Part shown: piece by piece, positions 57,683 to 64,000 of the stretch
How the letters are laid out: each line of letters starts with the position of its first letter
Numbering within the stretch: position 1 is the first letter of the stretch
NCBI RefSeq assembly: GCF_002095315.1
Contig: NZ_MLFN01000004.1
Location: 1 to 64,000, forward strand
Direction: 5' to 3'
Length of the DNA stretch: 64,000 nt
Source: Pantoea conspicua
GTDB taxonomy: Bacteria; Pseudomonadota; Gammaproteobacteria; Enterobacterales; Enterobacteriaceae
Notes under the pieces: generated by a model
Told to the model about the DNA's origin: nothing
Database searches by the model: none
Seen by the model: the letters and a program-made list of their open reading frames with translations, nothing else
Program-made: the position numbers and the translations under genes

Positions 57683-58666
57683 GTGGATGTAATCGAAGGA
57701 AAAGCATTACAGGTATCAGATGCCATCATTTCCTGCCAGCTGGACGGAAAGGGCGGCCTGATCCCGATTGCAGAAGATGAAGTGATTCATTGTGAGCGTC
57801 CCTGCTGGCTGCATCTGAACTATACCCACCGCCAGAGCGCCGAATGGCTGCAATCGACAGCCCAGATCCCCGATGCAGTGCGAGATGCCTTAGCGGGCGA
57901 CAGCATGCGTCCGCGCGTCAGCCGGCTGGGTGATGGTTTTATGATTGTGCTGCGCAGCGTCAACCATAACAGCGATGCGCGTCCCGACCAGCTGGTGGCG
58001 ATGCGGGTGTTTATCAACGACAAACTGATTGTCTCAACCCGGCGGCGCAAAGTGTACGCGGTGGATGAAGTGCTGACTGATTTGCAGAACGGCAATGGCC
58101 CCATCGATTGTGGCAGCTGGCTGGTAGATGTCTGCGATGCGCTGACCGATCACACCAGCGAGTTTATCGAAGTGCTGCATGACAAAATCATCGAAATGGA
58201 AGATGCCCTGCTGGATCAGCGGATGCCGGCACGTGGCGAACTGGGCTTACTGCGTAAACAGCTGATTGTGATGCGGCGTTATATGGCACCGCAGCGCGAC
58301 GTCTATGCCCGGCTGGCCAGTGAGAAGCTGGGGTGGATGGACGACAGCGAGCGTCGAAGGATGCAGGAAATTGCCGATCGCCTTGGCCGCGGGCTGGATG
58401 ATCTCGATGCTGGCGTGGCGCGCACCGCCATTCTGGCTGATGAAGTGGCTTCGCAGATGGCGGAGTCGATGAACCGTCGTACCTACACCATGTCGCTGAT
58501 GGCGATGATCTTTCTGCCTGCCACTTTTCTCACCGGCCTGTTTGGTGTGAACCTCGGGGGTATTCCGGGGGGAGAATGGCGTTATGGCTTCACGATTTTC
58601 TGTCTGCTGCTGGTGATACTGGCGCTCAGCGTTGCGGGCTACCTGCGTAAACGGCGCTGGCTGTAA
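57683..58666 (+). CDS. zntB: Zinc transporter ZntB
   Basis: CorA-family membrane transporter for zinc. 327 residues, the same as E. coli. A large cytoplasmic N-terminal domain is followed by two C-terminal helices; the CorA signature GMN is GVN here (LFGVNLGG), as in E. coli ZntB. It starts with GTG at 57,683. Confidence 0.95.
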   Translation: MDVIEGKALQVSDAIISCQLDGKGGLIPIAEDEVIHCERPCWLHLNYTHRQSAEWLQSTAQIPDAVRDALAGDSMRPRVSRLGDGFMIVLRSVNHNSDARPDQLVAMRVFINDKLIVSTRRRKVYAVDEVLTDLQNGNGPIDCGSWLVDVCDALTDHTSEFIEVLHDKIIEMEDALLDQRMPARGELGLLRKQLIVMRRYMAPQRDVYARLASEKLGWMDDSERRRMQEIADRLGRGLDDLDAGVARTAILADEVASQMAESMNRRTYTMSLMAMIFLPATFLTGLFGVNLGGIPGGEWRYGFTIFCLLLVILALSVAGYLRKRRWL

Positions 58667-58725
58667 CCTGCCGGCGGGAGCCATCAGCACCGTCTGGTGC
58701 AAAAATGGCATTAAGCTGACAAAAG

Positions 58726-58739
58726 CTGATCGACATCAA
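58726..58739 (+). promoter_or_regulatory. FNR site upstream of fnrS
   Basis: CTGATCGACATCAA matches TTGAT-N4-ATCAA at nine of ten positions. It is centred about 42 bp before the fnrS start, the class II activator position; CAGAAT at 58,762-58,767 is a -10 candidate. Confidence 0.8.
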
Positions 58740-58774
58740 TAACCCATAGCCCCGACTGACGCAGAATCTCTCTC

Positions 58775-58896
58775 GCAGGTGAATGCAACGTCAAGCGATG
58801 GGCGTTGCGCTCCATATTGTCTTACTTCCTGATTTAGAATTAATGCATAGCACATTTAATTCGAAACACGCCGGCCATTGTGCCGGCTTTTTTTTT
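58775..58896 (+). ncRNA. fnrS: FnrS small RNA (anaerobic repression)
   Basis: GCAGGTGAATGCAACGTCAA and the following GCGATGGGCGTTGCGCTCCA match E. coli FnrS almost base for base; the 3' part varies but ends in a GCCGG hairpin and nine T. From the G at 58,775 to the end of the T-run is 122 nt, the E. coli length. Hfq-dependent; made under anaerobiosis through FNR, repressing aerobic-metabolism mRNAs such as sodB. It lies between zntB and ttcA as in E. coli, but dbpA is missing here. Confidence 0.95.
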
Positions 58897-58962
58897 GCCG
58901 CCTGGCTGTAAGGCGTTTCCTTTCCTATGCTTAAAGTCCATTCGCAAGAAAAGGAGCACGGC

Positions 58963-59109
58963 ATGAACGCGATTCTTAACAGCGAGCCCATCCCCACGGA
59001 TCCGACCCCGATTCCTGACCCGATTCCCCAGCCGCAACCGCAGCCCGATCCGCCACCGGACCCGGAGTTTCCGCCGGTAATGGATCCGCCACCGCACCGT
59101 AACATATAA
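58963..59109 (+). CDS. 48-residue proline-rich small protein
   Basis: ATG at 58,963 preceded by AAAAGGAGCACGGC. The peptide MNAILNSEPIPTDPTPIPDP continues as PIPQPQPQPDPPP and ends MDPPPHRNI: an acidic, low-complexity Pro-x-Pro protein, likely extended and unfolded. No signal peptide. I do not recognise a family. It is 66 bp after the fnrS terminator and shares a terminator region with ttcA. Confidence 0.55.
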   Translation: MNAILNSEPIPTDPTPIPDPIPQPQPQPDPPPDPEFPPVMDPPPHRNI

Positions 59110-59111
59110 AA

Positions 59112-59139
59112 AAGGGCGTGCTGATAACAGCACGCCCTT
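59112..59139. terminator. Terminator between the proline-rich gene and ttcA
   Basis: AAGGGCGTGCT/AGCACGCCCTT with a six-base loop; on the minus strand it is followed by TTTTTTA, so it mainly ends ttcA. Confidence 0.8.
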
Positions 59140-59156
59140 AATCAGGGTAAAAAGGC

Positions 59157-60092
59157 TTACTTAATCTGCACCACATCCAGACGTGCAGTGATCTCCGGCG
59201 CATCTTCCTCTTCCGCGCGCCAGCCAGCAGGCTGCAGCGGCAGCGTTTCACGGTCAAATGCGAGATCGCCGCCGTCTACGACCGCATCGCCATGTTTAAT
59301 GCCTTTGAAATCGAACAGGTTGATGTCTGCCATGTGTGAAGGCACCAGATTCTGCATTGCACTGAACATGGTTTCGATACGGCCAGGATAACGCTTATCC
59401 CAGTCACGCAGCATATCGGCCACCACCTGACGTTGCAGGTTCGGCTGTGAGCCACACAGGTTGCAGGGGATGATCGGGAACTGACGCGCTTCAGAGAAGC
59501 GGATAATATCTTTTTCGCGGCAGTAGGCCAGCGGGCGAATCACAATGTGCTTGCCGTCATCGCTCATCAGCTTCGGCGGCATGCCTTTCATTTTACCGCC
59601 GTAGAACATGTTCAGGAACAGGGTTTGCAAAATGTCATCGCGATGGTGACCCAGGGCAATTTTGGTACAGCCGAGTTCGCTGGCGGTACGATAAAGGATA
59701 CCGCGACGCAAGCGCGAGCAGAGCGAGCAAGTGGTTTTGCCTTCCGGGATCTTATCTTTAACGATCGAGTAGGTATCTTCTTCGATAATCCGGTATTCAA
59801 CCCCTTGCGATTCAAGATACCCGGGCAGAATATGCTGCGGGAATCCCGGCTGCTTCTGATCGAGGTTAACGGCAATCAGACTGAAATTGACCGGCGCGCT
59901 TTTTTGCAGGCTGCGCAAAATTTCCAGCATGGTATAGCTATCTTTACCGCCTGACAGGCAAACCATGATGCGATCGCCTTCTTCAATCATATTAAAATCA
60001 GCGATTGCTTCGCCGACATGGCGACGCAGGCGTTTTTGCAGCTTATTAAGGTTGTACTGTTCTTTCTTGTCAACCGATTGATTATCCAGCAT
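59157..60092 (-). CDS. ttcA: tRNA 2-thiocytidine(32) synthetase TtcA
   Basis: Fe-S enzyme installing 2-thiocytidine at position 32 of some tRNAs. 311 residues, equal to E. coli. The ATP PP-loop is SGGKDS at 47-52; cluster cysteines are in [12 protein letters not shown] and CNLCGSQP. Starts [15 protein letters not shown]. In E. coli dbpA lies next to it; here fnrS and a proline-rich ORF take that side. Confidence 0.97.
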   Translation of the reverse strand: MLDNQSVDKKEQYNLNKLQKRLRRHVGEAIADFNMIEEGDRIMVCLSGGKDSYTMLEILRSLQKSAPVNFSLIAVNLDQKQPGFPQHILPGYLESQGVEYRIIEEDTYSIVKDKIPEGKTTCSLCSRLRRGILYRTASELGCTKIALGHHRDDILQTLFLNMFYGGKMKGMPPKLMSDDGKHIVIRPLAYCREKDIIRFSEARQFPIIPCNLCGSQPNLQRQVVADMLRDWDKRYPGRIETMFSAMQNLVPSHMADINLFDFKGIKHGDAVVDGGDLAFDRETLPLQPAGWRAEEEDAPEITARLDVVQIK

Positions 60093-60344
60093 TTTTACCT
60101 ATCTCTAAAACCAGAAAGCGCACCTGGTCAGCCCACTGCGGCTCGCGTTCAGGTGATCCACTCTCTGCGGTGTCACGAATATGCAGCGTATGGTACGTAT
60201 TGTTGCCGCGCTTGTCAGCGCTGGAGTGAACTAATCAGCAGATAAACCTGTGCTACCCACAGAGAAGAGGGCACAGCAGCCGTTATAACGCCAGCCGCTC
60301 AGCGCGGCTGACCCGGGAGTGCGGATATCAGGCAAAACGCGCGG

Positions 60345-60509
60345 TTAGCCATCGCTATCCGGCACATTATTCCACTGACAATCGATCTCGTTGTCGTGTG
60401 CTGAACAGAAGGGCATAGAGGCCTGCCAGGCAGCACTGACCGCATCCACTTTTTTTGCGGCACATCCCGTATTAATAAACACAATAGAAAGAATAAACAG
60501 GTATTTCAT
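60345..60509 (-). CDS. 54-residue putative lipoprotein
   Basis: Starts MKYLFILSIVFINTGCAAKK: a short signal peptide with a lipobox-like NTGC, giving a mature lipoprotein of about 39 residues with further cysteines (PFCSAHDNEIDCQWNN) that could pair. Only a weak ribosome-binding site. Unknown family and role. It is isolated between ttcA and a long AT-rich spacer. Confidence 0.55.
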   Translation of the reverse strand: MKYLFILSIVFINTGCAAKKVDAVSAAWQASMPFCSAHDNEIDCQWNNVPDSDG

Positions 60510-61091
60510 GGCGGTCACCGCGTAAATAAAAGCAAACAGGGTGCGCCGGATAAATTCAATACGTTATAAACAGAAAATAATTTGCGGCTGAATGAACTGA
60601 TGTGAATCAATGATAGATCTGTTTTTTATAAAAATTGTTATTCAGCGAAAGTCAGAATTTCTGCAACACCCGGTGACCCGATTTGTTTCGGTGACGGCAA
60701 AGTTGAATAAGGTCTGGCTGTTGAATCGCTGTTTATTAGCCTGCGCTATAATATTCTCCCTGACCCTTAAAGGGCGATTATGACCGGGTGATCGATAGTT
60801 ATATTATCTGTGTCGGGAGACGTAATCATCAGACGCAGGATAAACAGGTAAATACGCCACGGTGAAAATTGAGTCAATACTCAATTTGGGTGAAAACATT
60901 CAATATCGTGCAACGAAATCGATGCTCTGCTTTGCGGTATAAGAATATGACTTTTCAGGGAATACATATAAATTCAAACTCAGCGTCACACTGATTTTTT
61001 TTTATAATGCTATGTTGCAATTATGTATTTAGGCGTGTTGCTATTGAGCAATCATAATGGCTTAATTCATTTTTTATGGCATTAACTCATC
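60510..61091. other. AT-rich spacer of ~580 bp, possibly transcribed
   Basis: No gene can be supported. A TATAAT at 60,747-60,752 suggests a rightward promoter, followed by short GC-rich inverted segments and a T9 run at about 60,993. A 26-codon GTG frame at 60,862 exists but lacks a good ribosome-binding site. It could hold a small RNA or a regulatory leader. Confidence 0.4.
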
Positions 61092-61352
61092 TCAGCTACA
61101 GGCTCTGACAATCCAGCGGTAGGCCTGGTGCAGAAACAGTTTGAGTGAGGCAAAAAATTCGTGAATACCATCCTCAACCAGATAGTTGCCGGTATCTAAC
61201 GCATTGTTTACAGAATCCTGATCGCAAACCATCAGCATGACGCCGACCGCCAGGGCGCTGTAAACCGGTACTATCAATTTAAACATAACGCTGTAATTTT
61301 TACGCGTACCATCGGGCAGGACATCGTCAAAGTTATTCGGATTGAAAGGCAT
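61092..61352 (-). CDS. 86-residue hypothetical membrane protein
   Basis: ATG preceded by CTGGAGACTA. One hydrophobic helix, KLIVPVYSALAVGVMLMVC (about 25-43), is followed by a hydrophilic/amphipathic C-terminal half (NALDTGNYLVEDGIHEFFAS). Probably single-span inner membrane. No family recognised. It is separated from the mgtC-family gene by about 220 bp, so probably transcribed alone. Confidence 0.6.
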   Translation of the reverse strand: MPFNPNNFDDVLPDGTRKNYSVMFKLIVPVYSALAVGVMLMVCDQDSVNNALDTGNYLVEDGIHEFFASLKLFLHQAYRWIVRACS

Positions 61353-61570
61353 TAGTCTCCAGCCAAAATATCATCCAGATCAAATTCAGGGGGAATTATG
61401 ACATTAATTCACCGTCGGCTCCATGTTTCAGGTCATTTAAAAAGAGATGTGAGAAGATAAACTCAGCGTAGTCGGGGGCGTTTTACCGCCAATTCGCAGC
61501 CATGACAGACTATTAACTTTAACCTATATTCTCATTGTTATTCAGTATTACGCACCGCAACCTGGCGAAG

Positions 61571-62227
61571 CTACATCATTTCCAGTGACTGTACCCCCTT
61601 GATCTCCATAACCTTATCGTAAAGGTGCGCGTCGTTGAATTTACGTGACAGCGTGACCTGAATACTGAGCTCACACAGTCCGCTCTCTTCATCGCGATTG
61701 ACTACCGTCACGTTAGCGTAACGAATCCCTTCGCGCTGTATCACCAGCAACACCAGCGGGACGCTTTTGGGTTTAAGAAACACCAGCAGCGTATGATGCT
61801 TGCCGATAAAAAAATGGCTGAGACGGCGAAAGAGTTCCAGCACCACTAACGCCAGCACCGTGCCGTAGATGCCGATTTCATACATCCCGCTACCGATCAG
61901 CAGGCCAATTGCCGCCGTCACCCACAAGCCCGCAGCGGTGGTTAATCCTCTCACCACCTGTTTCTGAACCATGATAGTGCCTGCGCCCAGGAAGCCCATG
62001 CCGCTGACCACCTGTGCCGCCACGCGGCTCGGGTCCAGCGCGACATGTTCACTGTTCAGCATGTCAGCAAAGCCATATTTCGACACCAGCATGAATATCG
62101 CGCTGCCGATGCCGACCAGAATGTGAGTGCGCAGTCCCGCCTCTTTGGCCCGCATCTGGCGCTCCATTCCAATCAGACCGCCGAGGATGCCGGCCAGTGC
62201 GATGCGGATTAACATGTCCATTAACAT
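61571..62227 (-). CDS. MgtC/SapB family membrane protein
   Basis: 218 residues. Four or five N-terminal helices with IALAGILGGLIGMERQMRAK and GMGFLGAGTIM, the family signature, plus a C-terminal ACT-like cytoplasmic domain (about 145-218). In Salmonella MgtC inhibits the F1Fo ATPase and promotes survival at low Mg2+ and in macrophages; other members are generic. No mgtB is adjacent, so a housekeeping homologue is more likely than a virulence gene. Confidence 0.88.
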   Translation of the reverse strand: MLMDMLIRIALAGILGGLIGMERQMRAKEAGLRTHILVGIGSAIFMLVSKYGFADMLNSEHVALDPSRVAAQVVSGMGFLGAGTIMVQKQVVRGLTTAAGLWVTAAIGLLIGSGMYEIGIYGTVLALVVLELFRRLSHFFIGKHHTLLVFLKPKSVPLVLLVIQREGIRYANVTVVNRDEESGLCELSIQVTLSRKFNDAHLYDKVMEIKGVQSLEMM

Positions 62228-62411
62228 GGCATTACTCCGATTTAAGAAAAGCAGGGGAAGTCTGACGATTCACTGATAGCAGGTAAACAAGATAATTCTG
62301 CTTGCAAATGACGCTGGAGAATTTTGTAAAAAGCTGTTTCTCCTCTCGATCCCTTGTGCCGCCTGACATATGCTGACCAGGCCTTTAACCTCAACTCCCG
62401 GAGTCCGATTG

Positions 62412-62687
62412 ATGAAAGCAGCCACCTTATTGCTGGCCGGTGCCGCGCTGTTACTTTCTGCCTGCAGCAGCAACAGTGATGACAACGAGCCACCGCAACA
62501 GGCGACAGCCGCCCATATCCAGCCACGGGTGATGATGTCCTCGCTGGCCGAAAATACCTGTTCAAATGCAGGCGGCACGCTGGCTTTCTCACATCAACTG
62601 GACGGCTCCCGGGTCGGGATGTGCCAGCTGGTGAATGGTCGTCGTTGTGATGAGCAGGCGTTGATCGGCGGACGCTGCGCCCGTTAA
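62412..62687 (+). CDS. DUF333 lipoprotein (YdbJ-like)
   Basis: 91 residues. The signal peptide MKAATLLLAGAALLLSAC has lipobox LSAC. The DUF333 domain follows: ENTCSNAGGTLAFSHQLDGS and GMCQLVNGRRCDEQALIGG, with paired cysteines. In E. coli ydbJ lies near hslJ and ldhA, which fits this place; hslJ itself is absent. The start at 62,412 is chosen over the in-frame upstream codon because GGAG and the signal peptide fit. Function unknown. Confidence 0.8.
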   Translation: MKAATLLLAGAALLLSACSSNSDDNEPPQQATAAHIQPRVMMSSLAENTCSNAGGTLAFSHQLDGSRVGMCQLVNGRRCDEQALIGGRCAR

Positions 62688-62693
62688 GTGACA

Positions 62694-62711
62694 GGCCGGA
62701 GATTTCCGGCC
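62694..62711. terminator. Hairpin between ydbJ-like gene and ldhA
   Basis: GGCCGGA/TCCGGCC with a four-base loop between convergent genes; no clear T-tract. Confidence 0.4.
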
Positions 62712-62718
62712 CGCCTGT

Positions 62719-63711
62719 TCAGGCTGAGAGTTGATTCGGGCAATTTTCGCCGCGATCGAGCTGGTTGAGATTACTCAGGGTCGTTTCAGAGATGGCGGTC
62801 AGCGCTTCGGCGGTCAGGAACGCCTGATGGCCGGTAAACAGTACGTTGTGACAGGCAGAAAGACGGCGGAACACATCGTCCTGGATCACATCATTCGACT
62901 TATCTTCAAAGAACAGATCGCGTTCATTCTCATACACGTCCATGCCAAGCGAACCAATCTTCTGTTGTTTCAGCGCATCAATTGCTGCCTGTGAATCAAT
63001 CAGGCTACCGCGGCTGGTGTTGATGATCATCACGCCATCACGCATCTGGCTGAACGCTTCGGCGTTAAGCAGGTGATAATTTTCTGACGTCAATGGGCAG
63101 TGCAGCGTAATCACATGCGATTCGGCAAACAGCCTTTTCAGATCGACATATTCGGCACCCAATGCCAGCGCCTCATCGCTGGGATAGGGATCAAAGGCCA
63201 GCAGATGCATACCTAACCCCTTCAGGATGCGCATGGTCGCGATTCCAATTTTACCGGTACCAATGACGCCAGCGGTTTTACCGTGCATATTAAATCCGGT
63301 CAGCCCGTCAAGTGAGAAGTTGGCATCACGGGTGCGTTGATAGGCACGATGGATTCGACGATTCAGGGTGAGCATCATACCCACGGTATGTTCCGCCACC
63401 GCTTCCGGGGAATAGGCTGGCACCCTGACGACCGGCAGGCCAAACTCCGCCGCGGCGGCCAGATCGACGTTATTAAAACCGGCACAGCGCAGGGCAATGT
63501 ACTTCACGCCCAGCGATGCCAGCTCTTCCAGTACCGGGCGGCTGCCATCATCGTTGACAAAGATACAGACGGCATCACAGCCGACGGCATTTTTTGCCGT
63601 GCTCTCGGTGAGCAAAAAGTCAAAAAAGACCAGTTCAAAACCGAATTGCTGATTAACCTGCTCGAAGTACTTCTGATCGTAATGTTTGGTGCTGTAAACC
63701 GCGATCTTCAT
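62719..63711 (-). CDS. ldhA: Fermentative D-lactate dehydrogenase
   Basis: Reduces pyruvate to D-lactate with NADH during fermentation. 330 residues (E. coli 329). D-2-hydroxyacid dehydrogenase fold: NAD motif GVIGTGKIG, catalytic Arg in NTSRGSLID, Glu in VYENERDLFF and His in FTGHQAF. The start MKIAVYSTKHYDQKY is canonical; the longer open frame is not homologous. Divergent from ydbH as in E. coli. Confidence 0.96.
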   Translation of the reverse strand: MKIAVYSTKHYDQKYFEQVNQQFGFELVFFDFLLTESTAKNAVGCDAVCIFVNDDGSRPVLEELASLGVKYIALRCAGFNNVDLAAAAEFGLPVVRVPAYSPEAVAEHTVGMMLTLNRRIHRAYQRTRDANFSLDGLTGFNMHGKTAGVIGTGKIGIATMRILKGLGMHLLAFDPYPSDEALALGAEYVDLKRLFAESHVITLHCPLTSENYHLLNAEAFSQMRDGVMIINTSRGSLIDSQAAIDALKQQKIGSLGMDVYENERDLFFEDKSNDVIQDDVFRRLSACHNVLFTGHQAFLTAEALTAISETTLSNLNQLDRGENCPNQLSA

Positions 63712-63858
63712 CGTTGTGCTCCTGCATACGGGTGTGAAACAAGGATAACGTTTTCTGGCAGACTTTGCTCTAACCGCTGATTTGCGCGCGGGCGGGACCT
63801 TCACCTTCCGGGCGTTACATGCCATCATCATTGTCAGGATACTGTAAGGAAAAGGATT

Positions 63859-64000
63859 ATGGCTGTGATGCCACGGATTTTTCGGCGACGGCTGGCGGCC
63901 ATTCTGGCGCTGATTCTGCTGCTGCTGGGCTTACTGCTGACGATCACCCAATGGCTGCCACGGTTAGTCGGCATCTGGCTGCCGCCAGAGACCCGCATTG
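63859..64000 (+). CDS. ydbH: YdbH family protein, N-terminus (cut by window end)
   Basis: ATG preceded by AAGGAAAAGGATT. 47 residues are visible: a basic start, one transmembrane helix (LAAILALILLLLGLLLTITQ), then WLPRLVGIWLPPETRI, which matches the YdbH N-terminus (WVPTLAGIWLPLGTRI type). YdbH is a large AsmA-like protein implicated with YhdP and TamB in phospholipid transport to the outer membrane. The rest lies outside the window. Confidence 0.85.
   Translation, partial: MAVMPRIFRRRLAAILALILLLLGLLLTITQWLPRLVGIWLPPETRI

Noticed and set aside
58711-58815. 34-codon minus-strand ORF (MERNAHRLTLHS)
   Set aside because: It is antisense to the conserved 5' part of fnrS and its promoter; conservation there is due to the RNA.
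60862-60942. 26-codon GTG ORF (MKIESILNLGENIQYRATKS)
   Set aside because: No good ribosome-binding site and no recognisable similarity; kept only as a note under the spacer.

Overview
The window reads as a chromosome segment of an enterobacterium (Enterobacterales). The gene order topA-cysB-acnA-ribA-pgpB-lapAB-pyrF-yciH-osmB, rnb-yciW-fabI-sap, psp-ycjXF-tyrR-tpx-ycjG-mpaA-mppA, zntB-fnrS-ttcA and ldhA-ydbH follows the E. coli K-12 28-31 min region. The departures from it suggest Erwiniaceae (Pantoea/Erwinia-like), which is inference: an rpfF/rpfR pair, kdgT, an orphan araD, a gtr cassette and ryhB beside sapA.

Layout. 1-13.5 kb: a repeat, yciN, topA, cysB, three very small membrane/soluble ORFs, acnA, ribA, pgpB, lapA-lapB, pyrF-yciH, osmB. 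13.5-32.8 kb, more variable: araD, a second repeat copy, kdgT with a KdgR operator, rpfF convergent with rpfR (DSF-type signal synthase and its cyclic-di-GMP receptor), cstA-ybdD, rnb, a YdeP-type molybdoenzyme, a PTS EIICB, a chemoreceptor, a DUF1275 protein, a LysR regulator, yciW. 33-41 kb: fabI, then sapABCDF, split between sapB and sapC by a 1.74-kb decayed element flanked by 16-bp direct repeats. 41-43.4 kb: the Fur-regulated sRNA RyhB and a small accessory patch. 43.4-48.7 kb: the phage-shock operon with ycjX-ycjF, ending in a third repeat copy. 48.8-51.6 kb: gtrA-gtrB-gtrC-like O-antigen modification cassette. 51.8-64 kb: tyrR, tpx, a murein-peptide recycling cluster (ycjG, mpaA, mppA), zntB, the FNR-dependent sRNA FnrS, ttcA, small envelope proteins, an MgtC-family protein, ldhA and the start of ydbH.

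Themes. Several genes act at the envelope (lapAB, osmB, sap, psp, gtr, mpaA/mppA, mgtC family). Two sRNAs (RyhB, FnrS) are recognised from sequence, each with its regulator site. A TIR-bounded, hairpin-rich repeat of variable internal length occurs three times, and two copies supply a terminator-like hairpin right after araD and ycjF.

Caution: acnA, rpfR, ycjF, mppA, a small zinc-ribbon gene and the 3' end of pspF each carry what looks like a single-base loss in a short run of identical bases, mostly C/G. In four genes, restoring one base gives a protein of the family length. Base-calling errors are at least as likely as real pseudogenes.
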